A stretch of DNA of 20,898 nt from UBA6448 sp051893155. Lineage in GTDB: Bacteria; Bacillota_I; Bacilli_A; RF39; UBA660. This document shows, one piece after another, positions 7,680 to 15,108 of this stretch. The notes beneath the pieces were generated by a model. It was not told the origin of the DNA, searched no databases, and was given only the letters and a program-made list of their open reading frames with translations. The position numbers were made by a program, and so were the translations under genes. Each line of letters opens with the position of its first letter. Within the stretch, counting starts at the first letter, position 1. The DNA lies in NCBI GenBank assembly GCA_051893155.1, contig JBJFGY010000127.1, forward strand, positions 1-20,898. The letters run 5' to 3'.

Positions 7680-8411
7680 ATGAAGAAAGTTATTATTTTT
7701 ATTGTATGTTATTTATTTATTAATAATGTATATGGTAGTACAACAATTCAAAAAGGTACATTTTCTAAATGTGTTGATGGTGATACTGCATATTTTATAG
7801 TGGATGGTAAAGAAGAAAAATTTAGATTTTTGGCAATCGATACTCCAGAGTCTGTTAGTACAAACGTTAGCGAAGAACCATTTGGTAAGGAAGCTAGTGA
7901 TTTTACTTGTCAAAAACTTACAAATGCGAAAGAAATAGTTTTTGAGTATGAAAGTAGTAAGACTGATAAATATGGTAGAACTCTTGCTTGGATTTGGGTA
8001 GATGGAAATTTACTTCAAAAAGAAATTATTGAAAATGGCTATGGTAAAGTAGCTTATATTTATGGTAATTATGAGTATACTGATAGTTTATGTTTATATG
8101 AAAATAAAGCTAAAGAAAGTAAATTAAATGTATGGTCACAGGGTAGTAATGAAGAGGGTAGTAATGAAGAGGGTTATTGTAGTAAAATATCTATAGATAG
8201 TATAAAAGATAATATAAGTTATGATGAAATTGAAGAAAGCTTAAATATGTCGGAAAAAGCAGATGAAACTATCAAAAAATTAGAAAAAATTGATGATAAA
8301 ATTACAAGTAGTCTTGATGAAAATTCTGATAAAATTGAAAGTATATTATTATATGTTATTATTGCACTTGGTTTAATTGTAACAATTATTAAAGAAATAA
8401 AAAAGAAGTAG
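7680..8411 (+). CDS. Secreted, membrane-tethered thermonuclease (staphylococcal nuclease family)
   Basis: Predicted extracytoplasmic Ca-dependent nuclease cutting DNA and RNA phosphodiester bonds. The 243 residues comprise a signal peptide (~1-20), an SNase domain (~24-153), a linker, a charged coiled-coil-like region (~170-220) and a C-terminal membrane segment (~221-238) followed by KEIKKK. Key SNase residues are present: D35 in DGDT, R49 and D54/E57 in FRFLAIDTPE, and R100 in KYGR. The active site should therefore be outside and held to the membrane. The linker contains GSNEE twice. It starts at the only possible ATG and lacks a ribosome binding site. The ZIP gene follows 47 bases later with no obvious terminator between, so they may be co-transcribed. 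Likely use is nucleic-acid scavenging; this is inference. Confidence 0.92.
   Translation: MKKVIIFIVCYLFINNVYGSTTIQKGTFSKCVDGDTAYFIVDGKEEKFRFLAIDTPESVSTNVSEEPFGKEASDFTCQKLTNAKEIVFEYESSKTDKYGRTLAWIWVDGNLLQKEIIENGYGKVAYIYGNYEYTDSLCLYENKAKESKLNVWSQGSNEEGSNEEGYCSKISIDSIKDNISYDEIEESLNMSEKADETIKKLEKIDDKITSSLDENSDKIESILLYVIIALGLIVTIIKEIKKK
8142..8171 (+). repeat. Tandem 15-bp duplication in the nuclease linker
   Basis: GGTAGTAATGAAGAG occurs twice in tandem without a mismatch, encoding GSNEE twice. It lies in the linker after the catalytic domain and keeps the reading frame. Confidence 0.9.
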
Positions 8412-8458
8412 CAAAATTAAAAAGTAATTATATATTAAAATGAGGTGTTATTTTAATA

Positions 8459-9253
8459 ATGATTAACTATTTATCAAATTGTAATTATGTTGTTCTTGCT
8501 TTTATAGCTGGAATGTTTACTTGGCTAGTTACAATTTTAGGTTCTGCAGTTGTTTTTCCATTTAAAAAAGTAAATAAAACATTACTTGATGCTATGCTTG
8601 GTTTTGCTGCAGGAGTTATGATAGCAGCTTCATTTTTTTCACTTATTTCACCAGGATTAACAATGGCAGAAAGTTTAAAAATTAATGCACCAATAACTAT
8701 AACTTTTGGTTTTATATGTGGAGGAATACTTCTTTATATTGGTGATAAAATTTTTCCAAAAATAATTAAAAATCATGAAGAAAATAATAAAATAAAAAGA
8801 ACATTTATGCTAGTTTTATCAATTGGTATTCACAATATTCCTGAAGGTTTAGCAGTAGGCGTTGCTTTTGGGGCTTTAAGATATAATATTGAAGGGGCAA
8901 ATTTAATATCAGCAATAATCCTTGCTATTGGAATTGGACTTCAGAATTTTCCGGAAGGAACCGCTGTATCACTACCTTTAAGAAGAGAAGGGATGAGTAC
9001 CAAAAAATCATTTTTTATTGGAGCATTAACTGGTATTGTTGAACCAATAGCAAGTGTAATTGGAGCAATGTTAGTTTTAAAAGTAAGACTTATTTTACCA
9101 TTTTTACTTACTTTTGCAGCAGGAGCAATGATATATGTTGTAGTGGAAGAATTAATTCCAGAAAGTCAAACAAATAAATGTAAAGATTTAATGGCATTTT
9201 TTACTATAATAGGCTTTGCTGTTATGATGATATTAGATGTTGCTTTAGGATAA
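8459..9253 (+). CDS. ZIP-family divalent metal transporter
   Basis: An inner-membrane carrier moving Zn2+ or related divalent ions into the cytoplasm (family knowledge). The 264-residue product has about eight hydrophobic segments. The metal-site motifs are HNIPEG (125-130) in the fourth helix and QNFPEG (162-167) in the fifth, plus EELIPE (230-235) near the end; E129 and E166 are the expected ligands. The arrangement resembles the GufA/ZupT-like bacterial subgroup. The short loop HEENNKIK before helix four lacks the His-rich stretch of many eukaryotic ZIPs. The start ATG follows an in-frame TAA, with GAGGTG eleven bases upstream (slightly long spacing). Direction of transport and preferred metal are not evident. 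It follows the nuclease gene and ends at its own terminator. Confidence 0.93.
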   Translation: MINYLSNCNYVVLAFIAGMFTWLVTILGSAVVFPFKKVNKTLLDAMLGFAAGVMIAASFFSLISPGLTMAESLKINAPITITFGFICGGILLYIGDKIFPKIIKNHEENNKIKRTFMLVLSIGIHNIPEGLAVGVAFGALRYNIEGANLISAIILAIGIGLQNFPEGTAVSLPLRREGMSTKKSFFIGALTGIVEPIASVIGAMLVLKVRLILPFLLTFAAGAMIYVVVEELIPESQTNKCKDLMAFFTIIGFAVMMILDVALG

Positions 9254-9277
9254 AAGGTTTAAAATAACCTTTTTTTT
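9252..9277 (+). terminator. Rho-independent terminator of the ZIP gene
   Basis: An 8-bp stem (AAAAGGTT / AACCTTTT) with a 6-base loop is followed by T residues to 9277. The left arm starts in the stop codon. Confidence 0.75.
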
Positions 9278-9442
9278 GAGTTTAGTTTTTTTTGTTGTGA
9301 CATAAAATTCGTTATTTTGAGAATAAAAAAATAAATAGGATTATTTTTTATTAATTATTTATTTTACTGTTTACATAAAACATTCTGAAAATTTATGATT
9401 AATTATTACTGTAATATATAAGTAAATATCTTATTGATTTAA

Positions 9443-9471
9443 TTTACATAATATTTTTTATTTGTTATAAT
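9443..9471 (+). promoter_or_regulatory. Promoter of the dockerin-cohesin operon
   Basis: TTTACA (9443-9448), 17-base spacer, TATAAT (9466-9471), with TGT directly before the -10 (extended -10). A strong site AAAGGTGG lies just before the ATG at 9496. A second weaker set further upstream (TTTACA, 18 bases, TATGAT, near 9370-9400) is possible. The rest of the 242-base gap is AT-rich and shows no structured leader that I can recognise. Confidence 0.75.
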
Positions 9472-9495
9472 GTATTAAAGTAGAAAGGTGGTAAA

Positions 9496-11439
9496 ATGAA
9501 AAAAAAGATATTTATAGTATTTTTTATTTTAGTTACCTTTTTTATGCCAAATTATTATGTAAATGCATTAACTAAGCTAAGAGTAGATTATAATGATTTA
9601 AATTTAAGAAGTGGACCAGGCACTAATTATACATCAATAAAAAAACTTGGAGTAAGTGCTATATATGATTTAGTTGATACAACTCTTTATTCAGATGAAA
9701 AAGGATGCACAGATGGATGGTATAAGATATATTATTCGGGAACTGATGTTAGTTATGTATGTGCAAGTTATGTTACTTTAATTACTGTTGAAGAAACTCC
9801 TACAACTGCAACTACTGATTGTGAAAAAGAAATGCAAAATTTAGGCTTTCCAAATACTTATTGGAATGGTTTATGTGCGCTTAAAGAAAAATATCCTAAT
9901 TGGAATTTTGAGGCAGATAAAACTAATTTACCTTTTGATGTTGCAGTAGAAAAAGAAAGCGTTGTAGGAAAAAGTTTAATTCAATCAAGTTATCAAGGTT
10001 ATTTTTCAACAGAAAGCTCAAGTTATGATTATTTAACAGATACATTTACTGTTAAAGAAGGTAGTGATTGGTATGCTGCAAATAGTGAAGTAGTTGCCTA
10101 TTATTTTGATCCACGAAACTTTTTAGATGAAAGATATATATTTATGTTTGAAAAACTTTCATTTGATTCTAGTTATCAAACTATTGATGCAATAAATGCA
10201 GTTTTAAATGGTAAAGATATTCAAGAAAAATCAAACGTAATTTATAATGCCGGAAGTACATATAATGCTAATGCAATTTATCTTGCAAGTAGAATAAAAC
10301 AAGAAACTGGTGGAAATTATTCTGGGTATTCTTTAAAGGGACAAACTATAACTGTAAATGACATAACTTATAGTCCAGTGTATAATCCTTATAATATTGG
10401 AGCATATACAGGTGCATATGACGGCCTTGTTTGGGCTGTGTCTGGTACAAGTTATTTAAGGCCATGGCTAACTTTAGATAAAGCAATTACAGGTGGAGCA
10501 AATTATATAACTAATACATATATTTCTAAAGGACAAGACACTACTTATTTTCAAAAATTTAATACAAGTTCTTATTCACAGTATGCTCCTTATGCACATC
10601 AATATATGACAAATATTAGGGGTGCTGCAAATGAAGCAAGCATTACATATAATGGGTATAAAGATATGGAATTACTTTCATCAGTTGCATTTAAATTTGT
10701 TATTCCAGTGTATGAAAATATGCCAGAAAAACAAGCAAGCCTTCCAAATGGTGGTAATCCAAATAATCATTTAAAATCACTTAAAGTAAATAATAATGAA
10801 CTATCTGGCTTTAGTCATGATATATTTGAGTATAATTATTATGTTGGATCAAATATAAATAGTGTAAATATAAGCGCTGAAGTTATTAATGATAAAGCAA
10901 CTATTGAAGGCACTGGTAAAATTGATTTAACTTCTGATAAAACTGTTATCAAGATAATTGTTACTGCAGAAAATAAGACGGTTCAAAATTATGTAATAAA
11001 TATAATTAAGACGGAAGGAGCTACTGCTTTAGTTGAAGACATAGTTGCAAGTAGTGGCGTGCCAGTAAGCGAAAATACATTTTTACTAAGTGCAGGTTAT
11101 ACAATAGAGGCACTTACTGATTTATTAAAAAAGAGTTCATCTTCTGTAAAAGTTGAAGTAAAAAATAAAAATAGTGGCAAACTTTTTACTGGTGATGAGA
11201 TAACTATTACAAATGGAAGTGATATAAAAATTTATGTAGTCTCTTTAAAAGGTGATCCTAGTGGCGATGGAAATATTAATATTCAAGATTTATTAAAAGT
11301 ACAAAAACATATTTTAGGTTATTTAAATCTAGTAGGAAGTTATAATAAAGCAGCGGATGTTAATAGCGATGGCGTAATTGATATAAAGGATTTATTAAAA
11401 ATACAAAAACATATTTTAGGATATGCAACAATTAGTTAG
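9496..11439 (+). CDS. Secreted SH3b/glucosaminidase with cadherin-like and dockerin domains
   Basis: Predicted extracellular peptidoglycan hydrolase cutting next to N-acetylglucosamine. Domain order over 647 residues: signal peptide (1-24); bacterial SH3 (~28-97, with LNLRSGPGTNY); LytD-like/GH73-type glucosaminidase (~110-415), with probable catalytic E270 in ASRIKQETGG and the family motif YNPYNIGAY; cadherin-like beta-sandwich (~425-505); a ~70-residue beta segment (~512-583); and a C-terminal dockerin (~586-643). The dockerin has two Ca-binding loops, D587/S589/D591/D598 and D621/N623/D625/D632, each followed by DLLK-x-QKHILGY. It has no membrane anchor, so attachment must come through the dockerin or SH3 domain. 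The next gene, 14 bases downstream, encodes a cohesin, its obvious partner. A strong promoter precedes it. Confidence 0.93.
   Translation: MKKKIFIVFFILVTFFMPNYYVNALTKLRVDYNDLNLRSGPGTNYTSIKKLGVSAIYDLVDTTLYSDEKGCTDGWYKIYYSGTDVSYVCASYVTLITVEETPTTATTDCEKEMQNLGFPNTYWNGLCALKEKYPNWNFEADKTNLPFDVAVEKESVVGKSLIQSSYQGYFSTESSSYDYLTDTFTVKEGSDWYAANSEVVAYYFDPRNFLDERYIFMFEKLSFDSSYQTIDAINAVLNGKDIQEKSNVIYNAGSTYNANAIYLASRIKQETGGNYSGYSLKGQTITVNDITYSPVYNPYNIGAYTGAYDGLVWAVSGTSYLRPWLTLDKAITGGANYITNTYISKGQDTTYFQKFNTSSYSQYAPYAHQYMTNIRGAANEASITYNGYKDMELLSSVAFKFVIPVYENMPEKQASLPNGGNPNNHLKSLKVNNNELSGFSHDIFEYNYYVGSNINSVNISAEVINDKATIEGTGKIDLTSDKTVIKIIVTAENKTVQNYVINIIKTEGATALVEDIVASSGVPVSENTFLLSAGYTIEALTDLLKKSSSSVKVEVKNKNSGKLFTGDEITITNGSDIKIYVVSLKGDPSGDGNINIQDLLKVQKHILGYLNLVGSYNKAADVNSDGVIDIKDLLKIQKHILGYATIS
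11287..11424 (+). repeat. Near-identical 36-bp direct repeats encoding the two dockerin halves
   Basis: The copies at 11287-11322 and 11389-11424 differ at only two of 36 bases. Each encodes the helix D-L-L-K-x-Q-K-H-I-L-G-Y. Similarity at the DNA level exceeds what protein conservation alone requires, suggesting recent duplication or gene conversion. Confidence 0.85.
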
Positions 11440-11453
11440 AAAGGGAAGATTTT

Positions 11454-12848
11454 ATGAAAAAAATATTAAAATTATTAACATTCATATTTAGCTTATTTTT
11501 ATTTAGTAGTTCTGTTAATGCAGCAAGTGCAACAATAAGTGTGAATACAAGTGCATCACAAATTATTGTTGGAAACAATGTAAATGTATCTGTCACGATT
11601 TCTTCATCATCGGCTTTGGGTTCATGGGAATATAATTTAAATTATGATAAAAATATATTTACATTAGTGTCAAGTGATGTAGAACTTCATTATGCTGGGG
11701 TTGTTCAAAATGCAAATACTAAGTCCGTTACTTATCGTTATACGTTTAAAGCTAAAAAAAGCGGTAGTGCTTCATTTTATATTGATGCATCTTCTGTAAT
11801 TGGTTTTGATGAAAGTGTATTTAGTGTAACTAATGGTAAAAGAAATGTAAAAGTAATAACATATGCTGAATATCAATCAAGTTTATCTAATAATAATAAT
11901 TTAAAATCTTTAATAGTTGAGGGAAACGAACTTAATCCTGAATTTAACAAAGATGTAACTGAATATACAGTAAGTGTAAATGAAGATGTAACAGAAATAA
12001 AGGTAACTGCTATAGCTGAAGATAATAAAGCTAAAGTAAATGGTGATGGGACTTTAAGTGTTAGTGCTGGTACAAATTCATTTAATATAGTAGTAGTAGC
12101 AGAAAATGGTAGTGAAAAAACATATAAATTAAATGTTGAAGTAATTGATAAAAATCCAATAGATGTTACTATTGACGAAAAAAAATATACAGTTGTTAAA
12201 ATTAGTAGTTTATTAACCAAACCAAATAGTTATGTGGAAAAATCTATTACAATAAATGAAATGGAAATTCCTGCTTTTTATAGTGAAATAACTGATTTTA
12301 CTTTAGTAGGACTTAAAGATGAAAATGGTAATATATCTTTATTTATTTATGAAGATGGTTCTTATTTAAAATATATAGAACTTTCTTTTGGACAACTAAC
12401 ATTATATCCACTTAATATGGATGAAGAAATTAAAGGGTATAAAAAAAATACCATTTCAATTGGAGAAAATACTATTGAATGTTTACAATTAGATTCTAGT
12501 AATAGATATCGTATAATTAAAGCAATCAATGTTGAAACTAATGAAAAAGGCTTATATTTATATGATACTAAAGATAATTCTGCGATAAAATATGATGATA
12601 GTTATATAAAAGAGTTAGAAAATAAAAATAATTTATTAATGTATTCAACAATTGCATTTGCTTTATCGACAATATTAGCTTTAATAATATTTATTTCTAA
12701 AAATTTTAAAAAGCATAAAAAGAATAAAAAAACTGTTTTATATAATGAAACTAAAAATAATATTAATGATAATAATGAAATTAAAGAAATCAAAACTGAA
12801 AATGAATACTATAATATAGAGAATAAACCTAAGAAGAAAAAGAAGTAA
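11454..12848 (+). CDS. Membrane-anchored cohesin-domain protein with cadherin-like domain
   Basis: Predicted surface receptor for dockerin-bearing proteins. The 464 residues comprise a signal peptide (1-24), a cohesin domain (~26-135, with VGNNVNVSVTI and WEYNLNYDKNIF, matching the cohesin G-x(n)-V-x-V and YD-x(3)-L/F pattern), a cadherin-like beta-sandwich (~148-231) of the same type as in the upstream protein, an unassigned beta-rich module (~238-385), a membrane helix (~395-416) and a Lys-rich cytoplasmic tail ending in five Lys. The cohesin would therefore stand off the membrane on two spacer modules. AAGGGAAG sits five bases before the ATG, and the gene is in an operon with the dockerin enzyme. 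The cohesin call rests on pattern, not on a profile search; another immunoglobulin-like fold is possible. Confidence 0.88.
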   Translation: MKKILKLLTFIFSLFLFSSSVNAASATISVNTSASQIIVGNNVNVSVTISSSSALGSWEYNLNYDKNIFTLVSSDVELHYAGVVQNANTKSVTYRYTFKAKKSGSASFYIDASSVIGFDESVFSVTNGKRNVKVITYAEYQSSLSNNNNLKSLIVEGNELNPEFNKDVTEYTVSVNEDVTEIKVTAIAEDNKAKVNGDGTLSVSAGTNSFNIVVVAENGSEKTYKLNVEVIDKNPIDVTIDEKKYTVVKISSLLTKPNSYVEKSITINEMEIPAFYSEITDFTLVGLKDENGNISLFIYEDGSYLKYIELSFGQLTLYPLNMDEEIKGYKKNTISIGENTIECLQLDSSNRYRIIKAINVETNEKGLYLYDTKDNSAIKYDDSYIKELENKNNLLMYSTIAFALSTILALIIFISKNFKKHKKNKKTVLYNETKNNINDNNEIKEIKTENEYYNIENKPKKKKK

Positions 12849-12863
12849 ATATCTTCTTTTTTT
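12838..12863 (+). terminator. Terminator after the cohesin gene
   Basis: An 8-bp stem (AAAAGAAG / CTTCTTTT) with a 7-base loop runs into T residues to 12863. It is AT-rich and overlaps the Lys codons and stop codon, so it may be leaky, letting transcription continue into the ABC genes. Confidence 0.5.
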
Positions 12864-12876
12864 GTTTGCTTTATAG

Positions 12877-12882
12877 TATAAT
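12877..12882 (+). promoter_or_regulatory. Possible -10 element of the ABC transporter operon
   Basis: A perfect TATAAT lies 16 bases before the ATG at 12899. There is no good -35 at 16-18 bases (that region is the T-rich terminator), so activity is uncertain. Confidence 0.3.
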
Positions 12883-12898
12883 TTTTACAGGAGAAATT

Positions 12899-15106
12899 AT
12901 GAATAAAAATGAACCAATTTTAAAACTTAAAGGGGTTAGTAAATTTTATTATAATAAAGGAATTGTAGCATCTGGTTTTTCAAGAATTTCACTTGAATTT
13001 AATTTAGGTGAGTTTGTTATTATTACTGGTGAAAGTGGAAGTGGTAAATCTACACTTTTAAATGTTCTTTCTGGGCTTGATACTTATGAAGAAGGTCAAA
13101 TGTATATTAATGGAGAAGAAACAAGCCATTATAGTAATGAAGACATTGAACATTATCGAAAAACATATGTTGCAAATATTTTTCAAAGTTTTAATTTAAT
13201 AAATAGTTATACAGTTTATCAAAATATTGAACTCGTACTTCTATTAAATGGATTCAATAAAAAAGATATAAAAGAAAGAGTAATTGAACTAATTAAGAAA
13301 GTTGATTTGTATCGTTATAGAAATACTAAAGTATCAAAACTTTCTGGTGGTCAAAAACAAAGAGTTGCTATTGCTAGAGCACTTGCTAAAGATACACCAA
13401 TTATTTTAGCAGATGAACCAACGGGTAATTTAGATACAAGATCTGCTCAAAGTGTAGTAAAACTTCTTTATGAAGTTGCTAAAGATAAACTTGTTATTGT
13501 AGTAACTCATAATTATGAACAATTTGAAAAATATGCTACAAGAAAAATTGAAATGCATGATGGTTTAGTTCGTGAAGATATTAAAATAAAAGAATATGAA
13601 AATGCAAAGCCTTGTATATATGATTATAAAAATATAACATTTTTTAATAAAATAAGATTAGGAATAAGAAATGCTTTTAACATTATACCAAAATTTATTT
13701 TACTTGCTATGGTTTTCGCTTTATTAATTCTTGCATTTTTAGGTACTTATTCATCTTTTAGAAAAAGAGAATACGAAGAAAGCAAAAATGGATTTAATTA
13801 TTATTTTAGTGATTTAACTGATACTCGAATAGTAATTAAAAAGAAAGATAAAACTTCCTTTACAGAAGAAGATTACAAAAAAATAAGTAAATTACCTTAC
13901 ATAGAAAAAATCGAAAAAAATGATATAATTTTAGATTCAAAATATAGTTTAAATAACGATGAATATTATTTTTATGGTACAATAAAAAATATCAATGAAC
14001 TTGATCATGTTGATGTTGGCAGTCTGCCTTTAAAAGACACTGATGTTGTTATTAAAAAATATAAGGATGATTATCCAACAGATTTAAATGAAGTTTTAAA
14101 TAAAAAATTTAATTTGTATGATGAAAATTATTATGAAAAAATAAATGATAATTATGAATTTCAAGTAACTGGTTATGTTTATTATGAAAATCTATATGGA
14201 ATTAATTCTATTTATGTTAGTGATGAAATATTTAATAAATTAAAATTAAACGTTAATAAAAATTATAGTAATTTAAAAATTAAAATTAATAATCAAAATA
14301 CTGATTTAAATATAAAAATATCTGATAATGTACCTATCGGTGAAGCATATTTGGCTTATGATTATAGTTATTATTGTAAATATAATTATTGTATTAATAA
14401 TATTATTAATTTAAATGTAGATAATATTTATTATAGTGAAAATATTGATTTAAAAATAACTAAAACTTATACTAAATATAATTTTACTTCTTTAACAGGA
14501 TTTAGTGATTATGAAGAAAATAATGGTTATATTTATATATCAAGAGAAGATTTTAATAAATTATATAATAAAGATTACTACCAATCATCAGTTTTTGTTA
14601 CAGATGTAAAACATTTAGATGAAGTTATGAGTAATTTAGATAATTTAGGTTTTGATGCATTATCTATTAAAGATGTAACTGTAAATTATGATGATGAAAT
14701 TTTAGCAATGATAAAAATATTTAACATAATTATTTCAACTATAGTATTTATTGTATTATTCTTTATAGCATATTTTGTTATTAGATTAATTGAAAAATCT
14801 AGAAATGTTTATTATGCTACAATCCGTTTTTTAGGAGCAAGCAAAAAAGTTATTAAAAATTTAATAAGCATTGAATTATATTTTATTTATCATTTTGTTT
14901 GCTTATTGATTTTATTAATTATATATTTAGTACATAATAAAATTTTATATATAAATTGGATTAATTCTCTTGCAAATTATTTAACTATTAAAGATTATAT
15001 TATAATTTATATATTAATGTTTGTTATGAGTGCTTTAATTTCATTTAGATATTCAAGAAAATTATTTAAATCATCTGCGATGACAACTTATAGGCAGGAG
15101 GTATAA
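12899..15106 (+). CDS. ABC transporter, fused ATPase and FtsX-like permease (MacB type), first subunit
   Basis: Predicted mechanotransmission-type ABC protein, a class that moves lipoproteins, peptides or antibiotics at the membrane or drives cell-wall enzymes rather than classical import. The 735 residues start with a nucleotide-binding domain: Walker A GESGSGKST (44-52), Q-loop Q96, signature LSGGQ (148-152), Walker B IILADE (168-173), H204. One membrane helix (~264-284), a large extracytoplasmic region (~285-605) and three C-terminal helices (~610-730) make the FtsX layout. The start at 12899 is chosen over an upstream TTG frame because AGGAG lies five bases before it. Its stop codon overlaps the start region of the next, similar gene, so the two probably form a heterodimer. 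The substrate is unknown. Confidence 0.92.
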   Translation: MNKNEPILKLKGVSKFYYNKGIVASGFSRISLEFNLGEFVIITGESGSGKSTLLNVLSGLDTYEEGQMYINGEETSHYSNEDIEHYRKTYVANIFQSFNLINSYTVYQNIELVLLLNGFNKKDIKERVIELIKKVDLYRYRNTKVSKLSGGQKQRVAIARALAKDTPIILADEPTGNLDTRSAQSVVKLLYEVAKDKLVIVVTHNYEQFEKYATRKIEMHDGLVREDIKIKEYENAKPCIYDYKNITFFNKIRLGIRNAFNIIPKFILLAMVFALLILAFLGTYSSFRKREYEESKNGFNYYFSDLTDTRIVIKKKDKTSFTEEDYKKISKLPYIEKIEKNDIILDSKYSLNNDEYYFYGTIKNINELDHVDVGSLPLKDTDVVIKKYKDDYPTDLNEVLNKKFNLYDENYYEKINDNYEFQVTGYVYYENLYGINSIYVSDEIFNKLKLNVNKNYSNLKIKINNQNTDLNIKISDNVPIGEAYLAYDYSYYCKYNYCINNIINLNVDNIYYSENIDLKITKTYTKYNFTSLTGFSDYEENNGYIYISREDFNKLYNKDYYQSSVFVTDVKHLDEVMSNLDNLGFDALSIKDVTVNYDDEILAMIKIFNIIISTIVFIVLFFIAYFVIRLIEKSRNVYYATIRFLGASKKVIKNLISIELYFIYHFVCLLILLIIYLVHNKILYINWINSLANYLTIKDYIIIYILMFVMSALISFRYSRKLFKSSAMTTYRQEV

Positions 15107-15108
15107 TG

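Noticed and set aside
9278..9442. Possible riboswitch (for example c-di-AMP type) before the wall-hydrolase gene
   Set aside because: The stretch is AT-rich with no GC-containing conserved core or multi-stem structure; a promoter with a short leader explains the gene start.
11873..12220. Open frame on the minus strand opposite the cohesin gene
   Set aside because: It is a shadow of the cohesin protein frame; its Ser/Thr/Leu-rich product is typical of antisense reading of such a gene.
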